Positions 1 to 5,607 of a stretch of DNA of 6,764 nt are shown piece after piece. Made by a program: the position numbers and the translations under genes. The stretch is taken from contig JAUIHC010000165.1 in the NCBI GenBank assembly GCA_030432455.1, forward strand, positions 1 to 6,764. Reading direction: 5' to 3'. Under the pieces are notes generated by a model. It was not told the origin of the DNA. It was given only the letters and a program-made list of their open reading frames with translations, and did no database searches. This DNA comes from Phycisphaerae bacterium. GTDB taxonomy: Bacteria > Planctomycetota > Phycisphaerae > Phycisphaerales > SM1A02. Each line of letters begins with the position of its first letter. The first letter of the stretch is position 1.

Positions 1-1
1 C

Positions 2-550
2 ACGCCACCGGTCGTCGAGCGGATGATGCTCGAGGTCCGGGTCGAACACGGCGGCGACGCGGAGGCGGACACCGACGACGGGTGGATGCCGCTTCTCAAC
101 GACGGCGTGGTGACCGCGGGCGAGCCGTTCCGAATGATCGAACTCGAAGTCGACTTCGCCGGGCGGCCGGGGCCGAGACTCTCCGGAGACGGCATCATCG
201 TGAGCACTCCGACCGGCTCGACCGCGTACAACGCCAGTGCGGGCGGACCGATCGTGCACCCCGGCTGCGAGGCGATCGTGATCACGCCCCTGGCGGTCCA
301 CAGCCTCGCCTTCCGCCCCGTCGTCGGCCGACCGGACGAGGCCCCGTCGATCAGGGTGATCCGAGCCAACGAGGGCACGACGCTGGTCATCGACGGCCAG
401 AAGACGCGGCGACTCGCGGTCGGCGACGTCGTGCGGTTCCGCCGCAGCATCCATCGGGTCCGACTGGTCCACGACCCCGCGAGCGACTTCTGGGATACGG
501 TGGTCCGCAAGATGCGCTGGGCCACTGGCCCGACCTATCGCGACCGCTAG
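2..550 (+). CDS. nadK: NAD kinase, C-terminal part (5' end outside window)
   Basis: This is the C-terminal catalytic half of an ATP-dependent NAD kinase, the cytoplasmic enzyme that phosphorylates NAD to NADP. The frame is open from base 2, so the gene starts left of the window and the GGDGT motif of the family is not visible. The visible part carries the conserved LND segment (Asn codon at 98-100), followed by the family signature GDGIIVSTPTGSTAYNASAG at about 185-244. After it come GGPIVHP, the ITPLAVHSLAFRP segment and the VIDGQ strand. The tail DFWDTVVRKM is typical of the end of NAD kinases. Internal ATGs at 23 and 26 lie inside the conserved domain and are not real starts. serS follows 55 bp downstream on the same strand, so co-transcription is possible. 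Family assignment is firm; only the missing N-terminus is uncertain. Confidence 0.95.
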   Translation, partial: TPPVVERMMLEVRVEHGGDAEADTDDGWMPLLNDGVVTAGEPFRMIELEVDFAGRPGPRLSGDGIIVSTPTGSTAYNASAGGPIVHPGCEAIVITPLAVHSLAFRPVVGRPDEAPSIRVIRANEGTTLVIDGQKTRRLAVGDVVRFRRSIHRVRLVHDPASDFWDTVVRKMRWATGPTYRDR

Positions 551-564
551 CGTCGCTTCGTCCC

Positions 565-605
565 TCCACTCTCCACTCTCTACTTTCCACTCTCCACTCT
601 CTCCC
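565..605 (+). repeat. 7-bp tandem repeat (TCCACTC) directly before serS
   Basis: Five contiguous heptamers occupy 565-599: TCCACTC, TCCACTC, TCTACTT, TCCACTC, TCCACTC. A degenerate TCTCCC (600-605) then abuts the serS ATG. Two good copies followed by one poor copy gives a 21-bp higher-order unit, seen twice. The plus strand is almost pure pyrimidine. The repeat fills most of the nadK-serS spacer and displaces any Shine-Dalgarno sequence. I recall similar GAGTGGA-type arrays between genes in planctomycete genomes, but that is memory, not something shown here. Confidence 0.85.
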
Positions 606-2012
606 ATGATCGACCTCAAGGATCTTCGCGACCACCCCGACCGCTACCGGGACGGCGCCGCCGCCAAGGGCGCCTCGGTGGACATCGACCGGGTGCTCGA
701 ACTCGACGCCGCCAAGCGTCGACTGCAGTCCGAACAGGAGGAGTGCCGTGCCGAGCAGAAGCGGCTCGGCAAGGAGACCGGTCCGCAGATCGGGCAGTTG
801 AAGGGACGGTTGAAGTCCGCCGAGGGCATGGACCGCGAACGCATCGAAGCCGAGATGGTCGAGCTCGAACGTCGCCCGATCGCCCTCAAGGACCGCATTC
901 ATCGGCTGGACGGCGAGATCGCGGCGATCGAACCCGAACTCCGCGACCTCCTGCTCGCGATTCCGCAGCCCCCCGCCGCCGATGTGCCCCGCGGCAAGGG
1001 AAGCGAGGACAACGTCGAGATCCGGCAGTGGCATCCGGACGGCTTCGATCCGTCGAAGTCCTTCGCCGAGCAGCGTGGCTTCGCCCCGAAGACGCACCTC
1101 GACCTCGTGCACGACCTCGGGCTGGTGGACTTCGAGCGCGGCGTCAAGATGGCGGGCAGCCGTCATTACGTGCTGACCGGCGCCGGCATGCGACTGCATC
1201 AGGCGATCCTCCGCTACGCGTTCGACTTCATGACCGTCGAGCAGGGATTCACCGCGATGTCGGTGCCGGTGATCGTCAAGGAGGAGTGCATGGAGGGCAC
1301 CGGGTTCTTCCCCGGCGGCCGCGATCAGGCGTACCACATCGAGGAGTCGAAGCGCGGCGTCGGTCACGACCTCTACCTCACCGGCACCGGCGAGGTCGGC
1401 CTCATGGGGCTGCACGAGAACGAGATCCTCGACGCCGATCAGCTCCCGCTCACCTACACCACGGTCTCGACCTGCTTCCGGCGCGAGGCGGGATCGGCGG
1501 GCAAGGACACGGCGGGTCTCTACCGCATCCATCAGTTCGACAAGGTCGAGCAGGTCGTGATCTGCAAGGCCGACGCCGACGAGCAGAAGGCGTGGCACGG
1601 GCGGATGCTCGGATTCGTCGAGGCGATCCTGCAGTCGCTCGGCCTGCCCTACCGCCTGCTCCAGTGCTGCACCGGCGACCTCGGTCAGAAGAACGAGGAC
1701 ATGATCGACGTGGAATGCTGGATGCCCGGACGCGGCGCCGACGGCCCCGACGGTCGGCCGGTCGGCGACTGGGGCGAGACGCACTCGGCGAGCCGACTCG
1801 CCGACTACCAGTGCCGCCGCCTGAACCTTCGCTACCGCGATCCCGAGACGAAGAAGACCGTGTTCGCGTACTCGCTCAACAACACCGTCGCCGCGAGTCC
1901 GCGGATCCTGATCCCGATCCTCGAGATGCACCAGCAGGCCGACGGTTCGGTGTCGATCCCCGAGGCGTTGCGCCCGTACATGGGCGGCATGGACGCGATT
2001 CGACCGGCCTGA
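606..2012 (+). CDS. serS: Seryl-tRNA synthetase
   Basis: This class II aminoacyl-tRNA synthetase charges tRNA-Ser with serine in the cytoplasm. Residues 1-115 form the N-terminal tRNA-binding domain: MIDLKDLRDHPD matches the usual start of the family, and the charged stretch from about 30 to 112 fits the long antiparallel coiled-coil arm. Then come the serine-pocket segment TGTGEV (T261, E263), motif 2 with FRRE at 291-294 followed by AGSAGKDTAGLYRIHQFDK, and motif 3 with NNTVAASPR (R433) leading to ILE (E440). It ends with PEALRPYMGG. At 468 residues it is somewhat longer than typical bacterial enzymes (about 425-430); part of the extra length is a Gly/Asp-rich insert near 375-389. The ATG at 606 is supported by the N-terminal match, although no Shine-Dalgarno precedes it. 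Motif 3 reads NNT rather than the usual bacterial NGSG. Confidence 0.97.
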   Translation: MIDLKDLRDHPDRYRDGAAAKGASVDIDRVLELDAAKRRLQSEQEECRAEQKRLGKETGPQIGQLKGRLKSAEGMDRERIEAEMVELERRPIALKDRIHRLDGEIAAIEPELRDLLLAIPQPPAADVPRGKGSEDNVEIRQWHPDGFDPSKSFAEQRGFAPKTHLDLVHDLGLVDFERGVKMAGSRHYVLTGAGMRLHQAILRYAFDFMTVEQGFTAMSVPVIVKEECMEGTGFFPGGRDQAYHIEESKRGVGHDLYLTGTGEVGLMGLHENEILDADQLPLTYTTVSTCFRREAGSAGKDTAGLYRIHQFDKVEQVVICKADADEQKAWHGRMLGFVEAILQSLGLPYRLLQCCTGDLGQKNEDMIDVECWMPGRGADGPDGRPVGDWGETHSASRLADYQCRRLNLRYRDPETKKTVFAYSLNNTVAASPRILIPILEMHQQADGSVSIPEALRPYMGGMDAIRPA

Positions 2013-2020
2013 TCGGCAGT

Positions 2021-2040
2021 GGGCGGACGCGACCGCTCCC
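2021..2040. terminator. Candidate bidirectional terminator stem between convergent genes
   Basis: GGGCGG (2021-2026) can pair with CCGC-T-CCC (2033-2040) around the loop ACGCGA, with the T at 2037 bulged. It lies in the 32-bp spacer between the serS stop and the stop of the minus-strand beta-helix gene. There is no U-tract on either strand, so this is only a plausible stem, not a proven terminator. Confidence 0.25.
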
Positions 2041-2044
2041 CGGC

Positions 2045-3061
2045 TCACGGCGCGCTGCAGCCACCCCAGTAGCCGAGGATGTACGCCAGGTCGGTGGCGT
2101 CCACCATTCCGTCGCCGTCGATGTCCGCGGCACAGATGCCGAGCTGATCGCGGAGCGCCGTGTAGTCGTCGGTATCCACGTCACCGTCGCCATCCGTGTC
2201 GCCGCTGATGCCCAACGCCACGCCGATCGCCGCGTGGTCATCGGCGTCAAGGTCACCGTCTCCGTCGTAGTCGCCCGCGACCGGGTCTTCGCAGGATTCC
2301 TCGATGATGAGCCGGGCGCTGAACGAGATCGAACCACTGAAGGGTCGATTGCTTCCGCAGACATCGGTGGTTTTCAGATAGACAAAGTTGGTCTCATCCG
2401 AGTTGTGGATGACATCGCCGTAATCGGCATCCGTGCCGACGTTGCTGGTGAAGGCACACCTTTCAAAGTTGGCGGATGAGCACAGGTTGGTCATGACCGC
2501 ACCGCCGATCGTAGCGGTGTTCGAGTCGAAGTCCACGTCGTAACAGATAAGCCGGGCGTTACTGTTGTTCACATATATGGCACCACCTCGCTCCCCGGCG
2601 TTGTTCCGAAACCTGACGTCGTTGACGCTCAGAGTGGACCCATTGATCAGGAGAACAGCCCCTCCATTGGAAGTGCCGAGCCCGTCTTCGAACGCAAGGT
2701 CGCTGATGTTGACTTCGGATCCACTCATGACCCGGAGGATCCGATGCGTGTCCTGCCCATCGAGCACCGGATACTCCCCTGATCTCCCCACGACGCCGGA
2801 GAGCCGGAAGTTCTTGCCGTCGGTGAGGATCTCGGCGCCTTCCCGATGATTCGCATCGTGAACCTGAATCGTGTAGTCCGCCATCGCGGCGGCTCCGGGG
2901 ATCGCGTCGATCGCGTCGTTGATCGAGGTGAATTCGAATCCACTCGCACCGACCGTCAGGATGCCGTCTGCCAGAGGATCCCCTCCCTGGACGGGAGCGG
3001 CGACGATCGAGACGACGCCCGCGAACACTGCAGCAAGACGACCGGTGGCGAACTGGAACAT
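2045..3061 (-). CDS. Secreted beta-helix protein with three dockerin-like calcium-binding loops
   Basis: The predicted product is an exported protein of 338 residues. Residues 1 to about 26 form a signal peptide (MFQFATGRLAAVFAGVVSIVAA...). The middle resembles a right-handed beta-helix of the polymorphic outer-membrane type: Phe at 124, 151, 178 and 204 recurs every 26-27 residues, and GGA(V/I) follows at 133-136, 159-162 and 186-189. The C-terminus has three dockerin/EF-hand loops: DYDGDGDLDADD (264-275), DTDGDGDVDTDD (288-299) and DIDGDGMVDATD (313-324). The Asp residues at loop positions 1, 3, 5 and 12 are all present. The tail LGYWGGC is common on secreted planctomycete proteins. An in-frame ATG at 3079 would add six residues, but the strong AAGGAGAG lies inside that extension with ideal spacing to 3061, so 3061 is preferred. 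GC content dips to roughly 50% in places. No catalytic motif is visible; adhesion or display is an inference. Confidence 0.85.
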   Translation of the reverse strand: MFQFATGRLAAVFAGVVSIVAAPVQGGDPLADGILTVGASGFEFTSINDAIDAIPGAAAMADYTIQVHDANHREGAEILTDGKNFRLSGVVGRSGEYPVLDGQDTHRILRVMSGSEVNISDLAFEDGLGTSNGGAVLLINGSTLSVNDVRFRNNAGERGGAIYVNNSNARLICYDVDFDSNTATIGGAVMTNLCSSANFERCAFTSNVGTDADYGDVIHNSDETNFVYLKTTDVCGSNRPFSGSISFSARLIIEESCEDPVAGDYDGDGDLDADDHAAIGVALGISGDTDGDGDVDTDDYTALRDQLGICAADIDGDGMVDATDLAYILGYWGGCSAP

Positions 3062-3066
3062 GATGA

Positions 3067-3074
3067 CTCTCCTT
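3067..3074 (-). promoter_or_regulatory. Shine-Dalgarno that decides the start of the beta-helix gene
   Basis: On the minus strand AAGGAGAG occupies 3074 to 3067. Its AGGAG core lies 7 nt before the ATG at 3061, while the alternative ATG at 3079 has only a weak purine stretch upstream. The same AAGGAGAG precedes the next gene upstream (3953 to 3946), so it looks like the organism's standard strong site. Confidence 0.7.
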
Positions 3075-3123
3075 GACATGATGGCTCTATTTCAGGGGAA
3101 CGGATGAAACGACGAGTCGCCGT

Positions 3124-3140
3124 GCAGACTCACGGTCTGC
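3124..3140. other. Perfect 6-bp hairpin in the spacer between the two exported-protein genes
   Basis: GCAGAC (3124-3129) and GTCTGC (3135-3140) form a perfect stem around TCACG. It overlaps an alternative stem, CCGTG (3120-3124) with CACGG (3131-3135). It sits about 87 bp past the stop of the upstream minus-strand gene and 63 bp before the beta-helix start codon. It could be a terminator or a 5'-leader element, but there is no U-tract. Confidence 0.3.
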
Positions 3141-3226
3141 CTGGGATTCCGTGGCTTGATCGGGACTGCCAGAATCACCGGAGCGTGTCGCAAGGTGCTC
3201 TCGACATGATCGATCCCGACGTGATC

Positions 3227-3937
3227 TCAGCGACGACGTCCACGCCGAGCGAGCCCGGCTGCGATCAGAGACAACGCCCCCACCGACCCCGGCACCGTCG
3301 CCGCCGCGGCCGGCAGGGCGAACACCTTGGTGTCGTTGTCGAAGTGGACGCCCGGCGACTGGAAGTTGTAGGCAAGTTCACCGGAGATGCTGAAGGTCGT
3401 CGCCGACGCGAGGTCGTTGGCCACCACGAATCGACCGACGAGGACCTGGCCGCTCGCGTCGACATCGCCCTGGCCGTTCGTCGGATCGGCGTTGTACCAA
3501 CCCGCGTTCGTGGAGACGCTTCCCGCGACCTCGCCTTCGAAGTTTGGATCGAGCGCCGCCGTGTACGGATCGTCGTTCGTCATGGCTCCGAAGGTCACGA
3601 AGCTGTCGATCGTGCCGTCGCCCGCGATCGTGCTGTAGGCGGCCGACCATTGACCATCCGCATCCGCGTCGTCATGCACGAACACCCCATCTCCGAGTTC
3701 GATGCTCAGATTGAACACCGACAGCAGCCGCAAAGCATCGCTCGTGGTGTTGGAGACGTAGAGATCCAGCACCGTGTAGGTGCCGGTGCCGACGGGGAGT
3801 CGTCCACTTCCCGCGGAACGCCCGTAGATGTCGGCCGAGAAGTCGAACGTGACCCCTGCCGCCGAAGACGCAGTCATGAGTCCGGCCGCGAGGCCGGCCA
3901 GGGACAGAGGACGGATGAAACGATGCATGTCAGACAC
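3227..3937 (-). CDS. Exported protein with PEP-CTERM-like C-terminal sorting signal
   Basis: This 236-residue protein is predicted to be exported and probably surface-anchored. Residues 1-28 form a signal peptide: basic MHRFIRP, then the hydrophobic LSLAGLAAGLMTASSAA, with likely cleavage near SAAG. The body (about 29-205) is rich in Thr, Ser, Asp and alternating hydrophobics, as in all-beta extracellular domains. It includes a strand-like TYTVLDLYVSNTT, DSFVTFGAMTNDD and a late VGRFVVANDL segment. The end is a sorting-type tail: VPG (215-217), a hydrophobic stretch ALSLIAAGLA (221-230), then RRGRRR. This fits the PEP-CTERM/exosortase class, although the canonical P-E-P triad is replaced by V-P-G. 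The start is GTG at 3937, with AGGAG 10 nt upstream; the ATG at codon 4 would be spaced too far. The body family is not recognised; a cohesin-like fold is possible. It lies 165 bp upstream of the dockerin-bearing gene in the same direction. Confidence 0.8.
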   Translation of the reverse strand: MSDMHRFIRPLSLAGLAAGLMTASSAAGVTFDFSADIYGRSAGSGRLPVGTGTYTVLDLYVSNTTSDALRLLSVFNLSIELGDGVFVHDDADADGQWSAAYSTIAGDGTIDSFVTFGAMTNDDPYTAALDPNFEGEVAGSVSTNAGWYNADPTNGQGDVDASGQVLVGRFVVANDLASATTFSISGELAYNFQSPGVHFDNDTKVFALPAAAATVPGSVGALSLIAAGLARRGRRR

Positions 3938-3945
3938 GGGTTGAA

Positions 3946-3953
3946 CTCTCCTT
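3946..3953 (-). promoter_or_regulatory. Shine-Dalgarno supporting the GTG start of the PEP-CTERM-like gene
   Basis: AAGGAGAG runs 3953 to 3946 on the minus strand. The AGGAG core is 10 nt from the GTG at 3937 and 19 nt from the ATG at 3928, so GTG is the better start. Confidence 0.55.
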
Positions 3954-4045
3954 CATTCGACATCTGGCAGGTTGGGGAACGAGGCCGCATGTGCGTGATC
4001 GCGGCGGGAATCTCGCCGTTGGGCCGAATCGCACTCGATCACCCG

Positions 4046-4074
4046 ACCATACGGGTCGCGACTCTCACCGCCAA
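4046..4074 (-). promoter_or_regulatory. Weak sigma70-like promoter candidate for the PEP-CTERM-like gene
   Basis: Read on the minus strand, TTGGCG (4074-4069) is followed after exactly 17 nt by TATGGT (4051-4046). Each hexamer matches the consensus at four of six positions. It lies about 110 bp upstream of the GTG at 3937. Matches of this quality arise by chance, so this is only a candidate. Confidence 0.2.
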
Positions 4075-4102
4075 CGGAAACCACGACAATCAGACGAGGT
4101 GT

Positions 4103-4114
4103 GCCACATGTGGC
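4103..4114. promoter_or_regulatory. 12-bp perfect palindrome between divergent genes
   Basis: GCCACATGTGGC is a perfect inverted repeat about 170 bp from each divergent start codon. A dimeric regulator could bind such a site, and the plus-strand gene next to it may encode a helix-turn-helix protein. One or two 12-bp palindromes are expected by chance in a window this size. Confidence 0.2.
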
Positions 4115-4273
4115 GAATCTCCCGAATTCAGCCTTCTCCACCCGCGCATCCGCATCCGACCCGCTCTCACGTACGATGCCAACCGGCTTTCGCCCGACGG
4201 ACCACCATCAGCGGGTCTCGCCTGCGGATCCGCGCGGCTCCACCTGATCGTCCGATCCGCCCTCGAGATTCCC

Positions 4274-4277
4274 GGAG
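4274..4277 (+). promoter_or_regulatory. Shine-Dalgarno for the GTG start at 4284
   Basis: GGAG at 4274-4277 lies 6 nt before the GTG at 4284. It supports a GTG start for the hypothetical gene. Confidence 0.55.
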
Positions 4278-4283
4278 ACGATC

Positions 4284-5510
4284 GTGACCGAGTTCTCCAC
4301 GCCGGACAACCCCGACAAACCCCTCAGGGAATCGCTGCTTACGGAGTTGGAGACCCTGCAGTCGGTGTGCCGGGATGTCGTGTCGACCGTATCGCCACGA
4401 TCCCTCGGGGCGAGAGAGCTCGCCCGCCGACTCGCGGTGAACAAGACGATGGGCTGGCGGCTCTTCCTCCTCGCCTACGAGTCGGACCTCATGAAGGTCC
4501 TGCGCAACCTTCCCGGCAGGACTTCCTGGTCGCGGGTCCTCGGTGGACTGCAAGCGGGAGGCGCCGGCGAGATCACGTGCCGGCGTCTCGAGGTGGCCAT
4601 CGAGGACTTCGAGCGATTCGTCGCCGAGGCGGGGCTTCCTCGCCAATCGCTCGTCTCCTGGGTCGGGAATCCGGTCAAGGAACTCAACGTCGCGAACGAG
4701 GCTCTCCGCCTTCGAAGGCTGGCCTTCGAATCGGAGAGGATCACCGACGGGCGATCGCTCCGCGCTCGCATCGGCGCGTACCTGCTGACGAGATCGCCGA
4801 GTCGCCCGGATCATGCCGCCATGGCCGCGGCCACGATCCTCGACGGTCCGATGATCGCACCCGACCAGTCACCGAGAGCGTTCTATGTCACGGTGAATTC
4901 GCTGGCGAAGACCACCTCGATCGATCAGGACGAACCCGGCTCGGCCTTCGTCAAGGATCTCTCCACTCCCGGCATCACGCGGGACGAGCTCCAAGCAGCG
5001 CCGCATCGCGGACGAACGCGATTCGATCTCGCCCCCGCCTCGGCCCTTCGATTGAGCCCATTGCATCTCGCGTTTCTCGAACGCATCGAGTTCACCGGAC
5101 CGCTCCACCGCACGAGGGGCGGCGACGCGTCGAAGGAGGAGACGGCGGACATGTGCATGCCGCTCGACGTCCCGACGGAGCGTGTGGTCTTCGACCTGCT
5201 GCTGCACCGTGACCTCCCCATCGCAGGCGAGCCGATCTCGACGGTCCTGATGGACCGGCCCCCGCAGGACCATGGTCCCGTCAAATCCATGAGGACGGCC
5301 CGAACGCCGTTCAAGAGGGCGACCCTGCCCAGCCCGGATCTCCCCGAAGACTGGAACCTCCCGAATCGGGACTACCTCGCCCTTCTGGATCGAGCGGCTG
5401 GACTGCTGAGCACTCGCTTGTCGGACTTCACGATCCGACGATTGACCATGACCTACCCCCCGATCCGGGTGATGGCCCTGCACCGCTGGCCTCTGGCGGA
5501 ACCGAACTGA
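4284..5510 (+). CDS. Unrecognised 408-residue protein with possible N-terminal helix-turn-helix
   Basis: I do not recognise this family. The frame runs 408 codons from a GTG with a good ribosome site. It has no signal peptide and no membrane segment, so it is probably cytoplasmic. Residues 38-64 (SPRSLGARELARRLAVNKTM, then GWRLFLLA) look like a helix-turn-helix: an Ala/Arg/Leu helix, a short turn at AVN, then a possible recognition helix. Next are a Gly-rich segment (LGGLQAGGAGE, 86-96) and a helical stretch RRLEVAIEDFERFVAEAG (100-117). Residues 118-408 are mixed, with many Arg, Pro and Leu and no catalytic motif that I can name. A strong hairpin lies inside the coding sequence at 4702-4738. 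Upstream is a divergent spacer; downstream the gene converges on a secreted hydrolase gene. A DNA-binding regulator is the best guess, held loosely. The reading frame itself is likely real because the start site is good and overlapping alternatives look like shadows. Confidence 0.7.
   Translation: MTEFSTPDNPDKPLRESLLTELETLQSVCRDVVSTVSPRSLGARELARRLAVNKTMGWRLFLLAYESDLMKVLRNLPGRTSWSRVLGGLQAGGAGEITCRRLEVAIEDFERFVAEAGLPRQSLVSWVGNPVKELNVANEALRLRRLAFESERITDGRSLRARIGAYLLTRSPSRPDHAAMAAATILDGPMIAPDQSPRAFYVTVNSLAKTTSIDQDEPGSAFVKDLSTPGITRDELQAAPHRGRTRFDLAPASALRLSPLHLAFLERIEFTGPLHRTRGGDASKEETADMCMPLDVPTERVVFDLLLHRDLPIAGEPISTVLMDRPPQDHGPVKSMRTARTPFKRATLPSPDLPEDWNLPNRDYLALLDRAAGLLSTRLSDFTIRRLTMTYPPIRVMALHRWPLAEPN
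4702..4738. repeat. Strong two-part inverted repeat inside the hypothetical gene
   Basis: The inner stem TTCGAAGG (4711-4718) pairs perfectly with CCTTCGAA (4723-4730) around CTGG. The outer stem CTCTCCG (4702-4708) pairs perfectly with CGGAGAG (4732-4738). Only a 2-by-1 internal loop (CC opposite T) separates them, giving 15 base pairs in 37 nt. It covers codons for residues about 140-152. Confidence 0.85.
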
Positions 5511-5514
5511 GCAC

Positions 5515-5575
5515 CCGCTCGGACATCGGTCGGATCGGGAGTTCGTGCGCATCGATGCCGATTGCTTCCGAGCGG
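5515..5575. terminator. Candidate bidirectional terminator with 9-bp inverted repeat
   Basis: CCGCTCGGA (5515-5523) pairs perfectly with TCCGAGCGG (5567-5575). Inside it ATCGG (5525-5529) can pair with CCGAT (5558-5562), and a 10-bp palindrome GCATCGATGC (5549-5558) overlaps that inner arm. The element sits in the 97-bp spacer between two convergent genes, where a shared terminator is expected. There is no U-tract, and the loop is long for an intrinsic terminator. Confidence 0.35.
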
Positions 5576-5607
5576 AATGCGCGGATCGAGCCGATGCCCG
5601 CCCGACA

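Larger units (their letters stand above)
3938..4283. other. 346-bp divergent spacer with no convincing gene
   Basis: This stretch separates the minus-strand PEP-CTERM-like gene from the plus-strand hypothetical gene, so it should hold promoters for both. I see the Shine-Dalgarno sites at each edge, a weak minus-strand promoter match at 4046-4074, and a perfect palindrome GCCACATGTGGC at 4103-4114. Open frames here (for example a 62-codon minus-strand frame from 4141 to 3953) lack a ribosome site and any recognisable motif. Confidence 0.55.

Noticed and set aside
387..2048. 553-codon open frame antisense to serS and nadK
   Set aside because: It is a shadow of two certain genes on the other strand; composition is low-complexity Arg/Val/Leu/His, and part of it (EWRVESREWRVEG) is just the translated heptamer repeat.
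743..2479. 578-codon plus-strand frame overlapping serS
   Set aside because: It is an Arg/Pro/Gly-rich out-of-frame reading of serS that runs on into the antisense of the beta-helix gene; no domain is recognisable.
3062..3079. ATG at 3079 as start of the beta-helix gene
   Set aside because: It would put the strong AAGGAGAG inside the coding sequence; the ATG at 3061 has ideal spacing and leaves a cleaner signal peptide.
3953..4141. 62-codon minus-strand frame ending at the ribosome site of the PEP-CTERM-like gene
   Set aside because: The position is suggestive of a leader peptide, but there is no Shine-Dalgarno before its GTG and the protein shows no motif.
3104..5212. 702-codon plus-strand frame
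   Set aside because: It is antisense to the exported-protein gene, crosses the divergent spacer, then overlaps the hypothetical gene out of frame. The Arg/His-rich composition is typical of GC-rich shadows.
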